Positions 7,935 through 16,237 of a stretch of DNA of 64,000 nucleotides are shown in pieces. The DNA comes from Starkeya sp. ORNL1. Its GTDB lineage: Bacteria; Pseudomonadota; Alphaproteobacteria; Rhizobiales; Xanthobacteraceae. The stretch is taken from assembly GCF_012971745.1 (NCBI RefSeq), contig NZ_CP048834.1, positions 124,001 through 188,000 on the forward strand. Reading direction: 5' to 3'. Every line of letters starts with the position of its first letter. Position 1 is the stretch's first letter. Made by a program: the position numbers and the translations under genes. The notes under the pieces are model-generated. The model saw nothing but the letters and a program-made list of their open reading frames with translations. It ran no database searches and was not told the DNA's origin.

Positions 7935-8975
7935 TCAGCCCTCGGTGTCCTTCGTGTCCTTGCTCGTGATCAGGCCGGAGGCGACATCCCGGATCGCCGG
8001 GGCGGGCAGCGCGGCGAAGGGGAGCGGGCGCGTCACCTCGATCGCCGCTAGGCCGAGCCGGGCGGTCAGCAGGCCGTTCACCACGCCTTCGCCGAGCTTG
8101 GCCGAAAGCTTCGCCGCGATGCCGTGGCCGACCACCTGCTGGACCAGCGAATCCCCCGCGGCCATGCCTCCGGTGACGGCAAGATGGGCAATGACCTGGC
8201 GGAACAGGCGGAACATGCCGAGCGCGCCGGGCCGCCCGCCATAGAGCACGGCGAGCCGCCGCACCAGGGCGATCGCCGTGACCAGCACGAAGATGAGATC
8301 GACCGCCGCGCGCGGGCTCACCGCGGTGACGATGGAGACGCGTTTCGCCGCCGCGGAGACCAAAGCGGTCGCCTCGGCATCGAGCGGGGCCATCAGGTGC
8401 CGCTCGGTCAGCCGCACCAGATCGGCGCCGTCGATGATGGCGCCGAGATGGGAGTTGAGCTCGGTGCGGGCGCGAAACAGCCGGGGCGAGGATTTGGCGA
8501 TGGTGAGCAACTCCCGCGTCACGCCCTCCGCCAGCTTGCGATCGTCCTTCGCCAGCGCCTCCATGGCCTGCAGGCGCAGCTTGTTGAGCGTGCGCAGCCG
8601 CATCAGCCCAAACACTTCGCGCCCGAGAATGACCAGCGTGGCCAAGGCGAGTGCGGCGGCGAAGGCGAGCGCCAGCCAGCCGAGCCAGTCGGAACGGGCG
8701 AACATGTCGTCGATCAGCCGCCACACCGCGAGGCTGACGCCCATCGAGACCAGGCCGCCGAGCCCGGTCCAGAACAGCGTGCCCCAGCGCGACGTCTCGG
8801 GCGGGGCAGGCGGCAACGGCACCTCGCTGGGCGCGTCGGGCAGCACCAGCGAGGGCGTCACCACGATGGCGCCGCGCGGCGCGCTCTGGCCTTCCTCTGC
8901 GAGCACGACATCCGGATCATCGAGCCGGAAGGCTTGCGGGCGGCGAGGGGATTTGGGCGCTGAAGGATCTTGCAT
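7935..8975 (-). CDS. YcjF-family (DUF697) inner-membrane protein
   Basis: 346 residues. The first 80 are disordered and Pro-rich. Two TM helices follow at about residues 68-90 and 98-120, and the C-terminal DUF697-type region (about 190-335) contains further hydrophobic helices (AVDLIFVLVTAIALVRRLA). This is the layout of the YcjF/TIGR01620 family, which is genetically linked to YcjX GTPase-like proteins. Here it starts two bases after the ycjX stop in the order sixA-ycjX-ycjF. Its role is uncharacterised; an envelope-stress function is suggested for enterobacterial homologues. Confidence 0.85.
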   Translation of the reverse strand: MQDPSAPKSPRRPQAFRLDDPDVVLAEEGQSAPRGAIVVTPSLVLPDAPSEVPLPPAPPETSRWGTLFWTGLGGLVSMGVSLAVWRLIDDMFARSDWLGWLALAFAAALALATLVILGREVFGLMRLRTLNKLRLQAMEALAKDDRKLAEGVTRELLTIAKSSPRLFRARTELNSHLGAIIDGADLVRLTERHLMAPLDAEATALVSAAAKRVSIVTAVSPRAAVDLIFVLVTAIALVRRLAVLYGGRPGALGMFRLFRQVIAHLAVTGGMAAGDSLVQQVVGHGIAAKLSAKLGEGVVNGLLTARLGLAAIEVTRPLPFAALPAPAIRDVASGLITSKDTKDTEG

Positions 8976-8977
8976 GG

Positions 8978-10441
8978 CTACCTCAGCCGGTCGCCGAGCA
9001 GGAACTGCAAGGCGCGATCGAGCCGGATATGGGGAAACGGCAGCGGAACGCCATCGGCATTGCGCTCCACCACCGGTGGCCGGAAGCGCAGGAAGCGGAA
9101 GTCGCCGCCCGTGGCGTCCGACAGGCCCTTGAAGCCCATGGAGGGGTCGAACAGCGCGGATGGATTTTCGGGCAGGTCGCCGGGGAAGACGGCAGCCTCC
9201 GCCAGCCCGTCAAATGCGTCGGCACCGTGCTGGCCGGCTTCCGGCACGCCGATGATGGCGGGAAGCTGCGCCCGCCCGCGCTTCACGCTGGCCTCGCGGG
9301 TGGCGCGCACCGCGGCGAGCGCGACGACGTCGATCTGCGCACCGGCGCTCTGCGCGCGGTCCAGTGCGCGCTCGACGAGACGGCGCAGGATCGCCTCCAG
9401 CGGGTCGTGGCTGGTGTGGTGGAGATGGTCGGCCTTGGTGGCGGCAAACAGCACGCGGTCGATGCTGTGGCGGAACAGGCTGGTCAGCCAGCTATTCCGC
9501 CCGGTGCGGAAGGCGGCGAGGATGCCGTCGAGTGCAGCCTCCAGATCGGCGAGCGCGGCCGGGCCGGCATTCAGCGCGGCAAGCACGTCGATCAGCACGA
9601 TCTGCCGGTCGAGCCGGGCGAAATGATCGCGGAAGAAGGGGCGGACCACGCGCTCCTTATAGGCCTCGTAGCGGCGCTCCATCATCGCCTGCAGCGAGCC
9701 GGCGGGCGCCTCCATGTCGGCCTGCACGTCGATCGGCGCGAAGGTCAGCGCCGGCGAGCCTTCGAGGTCGCCAGGCATCAGGAAGCGGCCGGGCGGCAGC
9801 AGGCTCATCGAGACCGCCTCGGCACGGCAGGCGGCGAGATAGTCGGTGAACAGGCTGGCGAGGCGGCGGGCCTCGGTCTCGTCGGCCGGGGCGGTGCCAT
9901 CGGTGGCGTGCAGCGCGGCGAGGAAAGGTTCGGCCAGGGCATGCCGCGCTGGAGCGCGAGCGAGCTGCAGGCTGGTGGTGGCGAACTCGGCGTAGCTTTG
10001 GTTGAGCAATGGCAGGTCGAGCAGCCATTCGCCGGGATAATCGACGATGTCGAGGGTGAGGGTGCGGTTGCCGCCGCGCGCCGGGGCGTAATCGATGGCG
10101 AGCCGCAACTCGCTGATGCGGCGGGTGGATTCCGGCCAGCGGCGCTCGCCCGCCAGCGTCTCCAGATGCGCCTCATAGGCAAAGCGCGGCACCGCGTCGT
10201 CGGGCTGCGGCTCCAGCACCGCGCGGGCGATGCGCCCCTCATGCATCGCCTCGAACACCGGCAGCCGCCCGCCGCGCATCAGCGCATGGATCAAGGCGGT
10301 GGTGAACACCGTCTTGCCGGCGCGCGAAAGGCCGGTGATGCCGAGCCGCAGCGTCGGCGAGGCGAGGTCTTCCGCCCGGTCGAGCAGGGTCAGCGCGGCA
10401 AGCCGCGCCTCCTCGACCAACCCCTCATACCAGGACGGCAT
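8978..10441 (-). CDS. YcjX-like P-loop NTPase
   Basis: 487 residues. A Walker A motif lies at 37-44 (GLSRAGKT), preceded by GITG; the YcjX family segment LTLDIVDYPGEWLLDLPLL follows. A hydrophobic strand ending in Asp (QIVLIDVLAAL) and a candidate nucleotide-specificity region (LFAATKADHLHH) lie downstream, as in the dynamin/Ras-like fold of YcjX. It is translationally coupled to sixA (the two genes share one base in TGATG) and to ycjF. In proteobacteria ycjX and ycjF are almost always paired. The physiological role is unresolved. Confidence 0.9.
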   Translation of the reverse strand: MPSWYEGLVEEARLAALTLLDRAEDLASPTLRLGITGLSRAGKTVFTTALIHALMRGGRLPVFEAMHEGRIARAVLEPQPDDAVPRFAYEAHLETLAGERRWPESTRRISELRLAIDYAPARGGNRTLTLDIVDYPGEWLLDLPLLNQSYAEFATTSLQLARAPARHALAEPFLAALHATDGTAPADETEARRLASLFTDYLAACRAEAVSMSLLPPGRFLMPGDLEGSPALTFAPIDVQADMEAPAGSLQAMMERRYEAYKERVVRPFFRDHFARLDRQIVLIDVLAALNAGPAALADLEAALDGILAAFRTGRNSWLTSLFRHSIDRVLFAATKADHLHHTSHDPLEAILRRLVERALDRAQSAGAQIDVVALAAVRATREASVKRGRAQLPAIIGVPEAGQHGADAFDGLAEAAVFPGDLPENPSALFDPSMGFKGLSDATGGDFRFLRFRPPVVERNADGVPLPFPHIRLDRALQFLLGDRLR

Positions 10442-10959
10442 CAGGCGTCTTCCTCACCGCCCAGCGATTTCGGGGTGATGAAGCGCTCCAGCGTGCCGAG
10501 GCGCGGGGTGATGTCGCCCCAGTCGTCGACCGGCAGATCGATCACCGAGAGGCCGGCGGTGGGGTATTTGCCCGGCAGCTCGCTCCGCTGGTTGCGGCTG
10601 ACCAGCATCGTCATCAGGTCGGCGAGGCCGGGATTGTGGCCGACCAGCATGAGGCTCTTTACCGCTTTCTCCTGGTCCTTCACCACGCGCAGCAGCCGCT
10701 CGACATGGGCTTCATAGATGGCCGGCTCGAACTCCATGCGTGGCGCGCGCGGCCAATCGGCCGTGGCGAAATGCCAGGTCTGTTCAGTGCGCCTTGCGGG
10801 GGAGACGAGAGCGAGGTCGGGAACGAGGCCATGGCGGGCGATATAGGCACCCATCAGCGGGGCTGCCAGCCGGCCGCGTTCGGCAAGCGGGCGCTCGTTG
10901 TCGGGCACGCCTTGCGGCCAGGCGGACTTGGCGTGGCGGAACAAGATCAGACGACGCAT
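10441..10959 (-). CDS. SixA-like histidine phosphatase
   Basis: 172 residues from ATG 10959; an upstream extension to 11271 lies antisense to the next gene and is rejected. The branch-1 histidine phosphatase signature is at the very start (LILFRHAKSAW, His9), with the second catalytic region at LVGHNPGLADL and a conserved SPARRTEQTW. SixA proteins dephosphorylate His-phosphorylated proteins such as HPt domains or the nitrogen PTS. It is the first gene of an operon with ycjX and ycjF, and divergent from the oxidoreductase at 11066. Confidence 0.87.
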   Translation of the reverse strand: MRRLILFRHAKSAWPQGVPDNERPLAERGRLAAPLMGAYIARHGLVPDLALVSPARRTEQTWHFATADWPRAPRMEFEPAIYEAHVERLLRVVKDQEKAVKSLMLVGHNPGLADLMTMLVSRNQRSELPGKYPTAGLSVIDLPVDDWGDITPRLGTLERFITPKSLGGEEDA

Positions 10960-11065
10960 GTGATTTCTTCGATTCCCGATTTCTTCTGGCGACGGCACGG
11001 CGTTTGCGGAACATACACGCCTCGGGGCTAAGGTGCGCCGGTTGGTATCGCGTATGGGGACAAGC

Positions 11066-12394
11066 ATGGCCGTCGGCGTCGATACATTCCATGCGGGACT
11101 GGTGGCGCCGCGCCCGCTGCGCCGCAAGCTGGCGCAGGATCTCGATTGCGAAGCCTGCGTCATCGGCGGCGGCTTTGCCGGGCTGTGGACCGCCCGCGCG
11201 CTGGCCAGGCGCGGCTTCGAGGTGGTGGTGATCGAGGCCGGCCGGGTCGGTTCCGGCGCCTCCGGCCGCAATGCCGGCTTTGTCGGCCCGGGCTATGCCG
11301 AGCCGCTGGACGGGCTGATCGCCCGGGTAGGGCTCGATCATGCGCGCGAGCTTTGGGCGCTGTCGCGCGACGGTGTCGAGCTGGTGCGCGCCGCGGTGCA
11401 TGGCGGGCGGATCGCCGGTGTCGAGCCGGTCGGCGGCCATCTCGTCGTCCGCCGCAAGGACGAGGAACGCGCCACCCATCGCGAGGCCGACCGGCTGCGC
11501 CGCCAGTTCGACACGCCGGTCGACGTATGGCGCACCCGCGAGGTGCGCGGCGTGCTGCATTCGCCGCATTATTTCCAGGCGCTGCATTTCCCCGAGGCCT
11601 TTCACATCAATCCGCTGGCGCTCGCCTTCGGCCTTGCCGAGGAACTGGAGCGCGCCGGCGTGCGCATCTTCGAGGACACCGAGGCGCTGCGCGCCGATCT
11701 CAACGGCGTGCGCAAGCACGTGGCGACCGGCGGCGGGCGGATCCGGGCCAAGCATGTGGTGCTGGCGAGCGGCGTGCCGAGCGGGCGGGTGTGGCCGGCG
11801 GTGACGCGCGGGGTGATTCCGGTCTCGACCTTCATCGGCGTCACCGAGCCGTTGGGCGAGAAGCTCTACGCCGCCGTGCAGTTTCCCGGCGCCGTGTCCG
11901 ACATGCGCCGCGCCGGGCATTATTTCCGCCGCATCGCCGGGGCCCGGCTGCTGTTCGGCAGCGGCATCACGACGCGGCGCTCGGTGCCCGGCGGCCTTAC
12001 GGGGACGCTGGCGCGCGAGATCGGCGATACCTTCCCGGATCTGGTGGGAGCGAAGGTGGAGCATGCCTGGGCCGGAACCATGGCCTATGCAGTGCACCGC
12101 ATGCCGCAGATCGGCCAGATCAAGCCCGGCGTGTGGCTCGCGGCTGCCTTTGGCGGGCACGGGCTGAACACCAGCGCCATCGCCGGCGAACTCATCGCCT
12201 CGGCCATCACTGAGTCCGACGAGCGCTGGAAGCTGTTCGCACCGTTCGGCGTGGTTCGGATCGGCGGGCCGCTCGGGCGCATCGGCGTGCAGGCGAGCTA
12301 TTGGCACATGCGATTCAAGGACCGCATGGAGGAGCGTCGGGCTCGCAACGCCTCCGCACACCGCACGCCAATGCGTGGTGAGCCGGCAACGTGA
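11066..12394 (+). CDS. FAD-dependent DAO-family oxidoreductase
   Basis: 442 residues from ATG 11066, chosen because GGGGA lies five bases upstream; ATG 11054 and GTG 11033 are in frame but less well placed. The Rossmann dinucleotide motif is VIGGGFAGLWTARALARRG, followed by VVVIEAGRVGSGASGRNAGFVGPG, typical of the D-amino-acid oxidase fold. The C-terminal FAD contact FGGHGLNTSAIAGELIA is present. Closest in style to the gamma-glutamylputrescine oxidase/OrdL group, which oxidises secondary or primary amines, but the substrate cannot be read from sequence. Monocistronic. Confidence 0.85.
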   Translation: MAVGVDTFHAGLVAPRPLRRKLAQDLDCEACVIGGGFAGLWTARALARRGFEVVVIEAGRVGSGASGRNAGFVGPGYAEPLDGLIARVGLDHARELWALSRDGVELVRAAVHGGRIAGVEPVGGHLVVRRKDEERATHREADRLRRQFDTPVDVWRTREVRGVLHSPHYFQALHFPEAFHINPLALAFGLAEELERAGVRIFEDTEALRADLNGVRKHVATGGGRIRAKHVVLASGVPSGRVWPAVTRGVIPVSTFIGVTEPLGEKLYAAVQFPGAVSDMRRAGHYFRRIAGARLLFGSGITTRRSVPGGLTGTLAREIGDTFPDLVGAKVEHAWAGTMAYAVHRMPQIGQIKPGVWLAAAFGGHGLNTSAIAGELIASAITESDERWKLFAPFGVVRIGGPLGRIGVQASYWHMRFKDRMEERRARNASAHRTPMRGEPAT

Positions 12395-12466
12395 CTTTTC
12401 GGCAACCACAGAGGCCTCGCTGTGCTATATGAAGGTACTCAGGCGTCGGGCTATGGGTCGGGAATC

Positions 12467-13327
12467 ATGCGGTCGTTGAGTATTACGGGTGTCGGCCTTC
12501 TCCTTGGCGCACTGGCGCTTCCGACATTCGCCGAGGCGGCCGATATCCCGTTGGGGACTGAAGTCTCGCCGGCAGTGGCCGCGGCGAGCCGCGAATGGAC
12601 GCTGACGGTCGGCGGCTATGTGATGGCGCAGCCGGATTACTTCGGCAGCGACGATTACGAGTTCGCCTTTCAGCCGATCATCAGCATCTCCCGCGCCGAC
12701 CGGCTGAGCCGTTTCACCGGCTTCAACGACAATCCCAGCATCGCGCTGTTCGATACCGGTATCTTCGAGGCCGGTATCGTCGGCAAGCTCGATTGGAAGC
12801 GGGATTCGAGCGACAACCGGGCGCTGAAGGGCCTCGACGACGTCGACTTCGCGGTCGAGGTCGGCGGCTATGCGCAGTGGTATCCGGTGGATTGGCTGCG
12901 CCTGCGCGGCGAAGTGCGCTACGGCTTCGGCGGCTTTGACGGCGTGGTGGCGGACCTCACCGCCGATGCGATTTACCACAGCGACTGGTGGGGCGGCACG
13001 ACCTTCTCCGCCGGCCCGCGCATGACGCTGACCAGCTCCGGCTTCGTCGATGCCTATTTCGGCGTCTCGGACGAAGAATCGATCGCCGCCATCTCGCACG
13101 GCAATTTCTACGCGCCGTATGATCCGAGCGGCGGCATCTATTCTGTCGGCGTCGGCGGCCAGATCCAGAAGGATTTCGGCAACGGCTTCCGCGGCAGCGT
13201 GTTCGGCGAATATCGCTACCTGACCGGTGACGCCGCCGACAGCCCGATCGTGATCCAGAACGGCGACCGCAACCAATTCCAGACCGGCGTGTCGCTGTCC
13301 TACACCTTCTTCCTCGGTATCCAGTGA
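12467..13327 (+). CDS. MipA/OmpV-family outer-membrane protein
   Basis: 286 residues from ATG 12467. The signal peptide is about 1-24 (ending FAEAA). The mature part shows MipA/OmpV beta-barrel features: WTLTVGGYVMAQPDYFGSDD, the strand pairs GGYAQWYPVDWLRLRGEVRYGFGG and FSAGPRMTLTSSGFVDAYFGV, and an aromatic C-terminal strand ending SYTFFLGIQ. Family members act as outer-membrane proteins or as scaffolds for murein enzymes. Start at 12467 gives a proper signal peptide; the in-frame start at 12422 does not. A strong terminator follows. Confidence 0.87.
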   Translation: MRSLSITGVGLLLGALALPTFAEAADIPLGTEVSPAVAAASREWTLTVGGYVMAQPDYFGSDDYEFAFQPIISISRADRLSRFTGFNDNPSIALFDTGIFEAGIVGKLDWKRDSSDNRALKGLDDVDFAVEVGGYAQWYPVDWLRLRGEVRYGFGGFDGVVADLTADAIYHSDWWGGTTFSAGPRMTLTSSGFVDAYFGVSDEESIAAISHGNFYAPYDPSGGIYSVGVGGQIQKDFGNGFRGSVFGEYRYLTGDAADSPIVIQNGDRNQFQTGVSLSYTFFLGIQ

Positions 13328-13367
13328 GTCGGGCGATCGCCTGATTCGAGAGGTTTTACGGATTTGG

Positions 13368-13407
13368 AATCCCGGAGCGGCGATGGCCGGCTCTGGGATT
13401 TTTGTTT
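13368..13407 (+). terminator. Rho-independent terminator after the MipA/OmpV gene
   Basis: AATCCC (13368-13373) pairs with GGGATT (13395-13400), with GAGC/GCTC extending the stem, and is followed by a T-rich run (TTTTTGTTT). It lies 40 bases after the stop codon. Confidence 0.75.
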
Positions 13408-13478
13408 GAGGCCGGGTCTAGCCGCTTCAGAGATTGAGTCCGGGTTTGACCTTAAGATATTGATCGCGCTCGGTTTCG

Positions 13479-13580
13479 GCATCCTTCGAGGCCCGGCTCT
13501 GCCGGGCACCTCAGGATGAGGTTCTTCGAAAAGCGCGACCTCATCCTGAGGTGCTCGCTCAGCGAGCCTCGAAGGATGCT
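13479..13580. repeat. REP-like palindromic repeat pair, order A-B
   Basis: Two imperfect palindromes occur back to back: unit A at 13480-13518 (CATCCTTCGAGG ... CCTCAGGATG) and unit B at 13542-13578 (CATCCTGAGG ... CCTCGAAGGATG), giving a cruciform-capable inverted repeat. The same two units recur in the opposite order at 22226-22332. The rest of the 13408-13843 gap shows no gene. Confidence 0.8.
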
Positions 13581-13843
13581 TGCACCCAGCGCCCTAATAC
13601 GCCCCTCCGGAAGAGTCTTCCGACGGTTCAATTCGGGAGCAAAGTGACGCCCCGAATTCGACCAAGGGCGAATGGCGACCGGGTTTGCCCGCTTTCGCTG
13701 CGCAAAGTGCTGAAAAATCCAGCATTTGATGGCAAGCGGATGACATTCAGAAGAGTTGTCCGGGCGATTTCGTGCGGCTATAAGCGTGCGCCCGAGAGAC
13801 CCCATGCGAATCCGGGGGCTCCCAAGGACGAGGACGTGAGCCG

Positions 13844-14260
13844 ATGTCGGTTGAGATCGACGAGGAGTATCGCCCCCGCGAGGACGAACCCTTTATGAAT
13901 GAGCGGCAGCGCGAGTATTTCCGCCTGAAGCTGCTCAACTGGAAGGACGACATCCTGCGCGAGGCGAAGGAAACGCTTCAGCATCTGCAGGACGAGAACC
14001 AGAATCACCCGGACCTTGCGGACCGGGCTTCTTCCGAGACGGATCGCGCCATCGAATTGCGCGCCCGCGACCGCCAGCGCAAGCTGATCGCCAAGATCGA
14101 CGCGGCGCTGGATCGGATCGAGGACAGCTCCTACGGCTATTGCGAGGAGACCGGCGAGCCGATCTCGCTCAAGCGCCTGGAGGCCCGCCCCATCGCGACG
14201 CTCTCCATCGAGGCGCAGGAGCGCCACGAGCGGCGCGAGCGGGTCTATCGCGACGACTAG
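13844..14260 (+). CDS. dksA: RNA polymerase-binding transcription factor DksA
   Basis: 138 residues. Two-helix coiled coil at about 30-95 with the acidic tip region, including LADRASSETDRAIELRARDR. The C-terminal zinc-finger region is degenerate: only one cysteine remains (YGYCEETGEPI); the other three ligand positions are Thr, Ser and Ala. This single-Cys form is common in alphaproteobacterial DksA and works without zinc. DksA binds the secondary channel of RNA polymerase and, with ppGpp, adjusts rRNA and amino-acid promoter output. Downstream are two GC-rich hairpins without T tracts. Confidence 0.93.
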   Translation: MSVEIDEEYRPREDEPFMNERQREYFRLKLLNWKDDILREAKETLQHLQDENQNHPDLADRASSETDRAIELRARDRQRKLIAKIDAALDRIEDSSYGYCEETGEPISLKRLEARPIATLSIEAQERHERRERVYRDD

Positions 14261-14340
14261 GCACCGATAGCGTCCGGAGCGAATCGGCCCGGGCGCACAA
14301 GGCGGCTCCAGTTACCGGAGCTTGGGAACCGAGGCCGATG

Positions 14341-14432
14341 GGCCGGACACACGTCCGGCCGAGGCGGACGGCCGGGTGCTACCCACGTCAAAATTTAGGC
14401 AGAAACGATGCGGCCGGGACAATGTCCCGGCC
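14341..14432. terminator. Two GC-rich hairpins between convergent dksA and fliO-like genes
   Basis: A stem GGCCGGAC/GTCCGGCC with a four-base loop (14341-14360) and a second perfect stem GGCCGGGAC/GTCCCGGCC with a three-base loop (14412-14432). Neither is followed by a T tract, so termination is inferred only from position between convergent genes. Confidence 0.45.
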
Positions 14433-14475
14433 GTTGGCATTGCGGCGTGTCGTCGAGCGGTTGCCGCTCGCTGCC

Positions 14476-16026
14476 TCAGCGGCCGCGACCAAGGAGATTG
14501 GCCATCTCCGCTTCGAGTTCGTCGCGCGTAGGCGGCGCGACCTCGGGTGCGCGCGGCGTCGGTGCGCCAGGCGTGCCCGTGCCGGGCTCGACCGGTGTGC
14601 TGAGTGCGAGATCGATCACCCGTTCGATCTCCGCGGCATTGGTCGCGGGCCGGGCCGAAGAAGGCGCTGAGGGTGCCGTCGGCGTGCCGGGAGCAATCGG
14701 GCGCCGCAGCGTCTCCTCGAGCCGCTGTGCCATATTGGCGAAGAACGGATCGATCTTCACCGCCACACGCGGCGGCTCCGTAGACTCGCCGGGCGCGGCA
14801 GAACCCGCAGGCGAAGCGGGAGCGGCAGGAGCAGCAGGAGCGGTGGGCGTGGCAGGAGCGGTGGGCACGTTTGCCGTGGATGCCTCTACAGCCGGTATGA
14901 TCATGTCGAGCAGCTTCGACATGTCCGGCTCCGCACGTGCCGGCATGGCGGCTGCGGTGACCTGCGGTTCCGGCTCCGGCGCAGTCGGCAGATCGAGGAC
15001 GACCTCCGGCACGCTGTGCGAGGGCATTTCCGGCAGCATGTCCGACTGATCGAGGCTGGCAAGATGGGCCTCGACGGCGGCGGGCTGCGAATCGCGGAGT
15101 CGCGCAAGCGCGGACTCCGCCGGGGCAGGGCCTTGCGGCGCCGTCTCGCTCTGGCGCGGCCGGCGCAACCGGGCGAGCAGGCCGCCGGCTCTCGCCAGTT
15201 CCGCGGCCTGGGCTGCCGTTTCCGGCTCCGGCGCGGGAGCCGCCGCGTCGAGGACTGCCGGTTCACGGGCCGGCGCGGCGAATGGCGCCTCGGGCGGGCG
15301 GACCGGCTCCGGCTCGGCGCGCAGCACCGGTTCCGGCATCGGCGGAATCACCGGCGCCGGCTGGATCGCAGGGGCGGCCTGCTGCATCACCGGCGGTGCC
15401 GGCTCGGCGCGGCGAACGACCGGTGCAGGCGGCGGCGCGGGCTGCGGGCGCGCCGACTCGCTGCGCGGCGGGGCAGGGCGAATCGGTGGCGGCGCTTCGG
15501 CCATTACGGCCCGGCGCGACAGTGCCGGCTCGGCGAAGGCGGGCGGTACCGGCTCGGGAGGCGCGGCCTGCCGCACCGCGCGTTCGACCACAGGCGCGGC
15601 CAGCGGCGGCAGGTCTCGGGTACCGGCGTCTCGCGCGATGGCCTCGCGGGCGGGCGCGGCCGGGAAGGCCGGCAATTCGGGCACCTCGCGCACCGGCGCC
15701 GGGGCGCGCAGCTCCCGCTCGTTGTATCGAGCCGTGCGGGGATCGCCGATGCCGGTCTCGACCAGCAATTCATTGCTGCCACCGAGAATGACCAGGTGCT
15801 CCACGCCGTCGCGCTGGATCAGCACCAGCCGGCGTTTCTCGTCGAGCGCGATCTGGTCGACTACGGCGAGGCGGCGGGCCGGCGGTGCCTTGCGGGCCAC
15901 CTCGCCGCCATTGGAACGGCGGGCCAGCCAAAGCACGATGCCGAGCAGCACGAGCACGCCGGCAGCCGCCAGCACATAGGTGGCGAGCCCACTCAGACCA
16001 GCGGCTCCAGCAGACAAATCCGGCAT
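14476..16026 (-). CDS. FliO-domain membrane protein with long Pro/Ala-rich tail
   Basis: 516 residues. One TM helix at about 14-35 (YVLAAAGVLVLLGIVLWLA) is followed by a FliO-like domain at about 45-100 (RRLAVVDQIALDEKRRLVLI, then EHLVILGGSNELLVETGI). After that come some 400 residues of low-complexity Pro/Ala/Glu-rich sequence. FliO helps assemble the flagellar export gate, but this protein is several times longer than FliO and no flagellar genes are near; Rhizobiales carry such stand-alone FliO-like proteins next to dksA or cckA. The role outside flagellar assembly is unknown. It is divergent from cckA. Confidence 0.7.
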   Translation of the reverse strand: MPDLSAGAAGLSGLATYVLAAAGVLVLLGIVLWLARRSNGGEVARKAPPARRLAVVDQIALDEKRRLVLIQRDGVEHLVILGGSNELLVETGIGDPRTARYNERELRAPAPVREVPELPAFPAAPAREAIARDAGTRDLPPLAAPVVERAVRQAAPPEPVPPAFAEPALSRRAVMAEAPPPIRPAPPRSESARPQPAPPPAPVVRRAEPAPPVMQQAAPAIQPAPVIPPMPEPVLRAEPEPVRPPEAPFAAPAREPAVLDAAAPAPEPETAAQAAELARAGGLLARLRRPRQSETAPQGPAPAESALARLRDSQPAAVEAHLASLDQSDMLPEMPSHSVPEVVLDLPTAPEPEPQVTAAAMPARAEPDMSKLLDMIIPAVEASTANVPTAPATPTAPAAPAAPASPAGSAAPGESTEPPRVAVKIDPFFANMAQRLEETLRRPIAPGTPTAPSAPSSARPATNAAEIERVIDLALSTPVEPGTGTPGAPTPRAPEVAPPTRDELEAEMANLLGRGR

Positions 16027-16237
16027 GCACGGTTACTCCACATTGCGTGGCTGCATAATAACCGGCTTTGCGTGACATGCCACCAAGCTTGGCGTCATGC
16101 GGGATTCGTAGGTGGGGAGACCCACGCGGGGAACAATACGGGACTTGCCCCGCACCGCAGGCTCGGGCACCAAGTTACAGGAGAGACTCGCGCGTTGTTC
16201 GCGCCGCGTCTCCCATGAGCGGGCTTGCGGAAGGACA

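Noticed and set aside
10784-12409. A 541-residue minus-strand frame
   Set aside because: Antisense to the DAO-family oxidoreductase, whose FAD motifs are clear on the plus strand.
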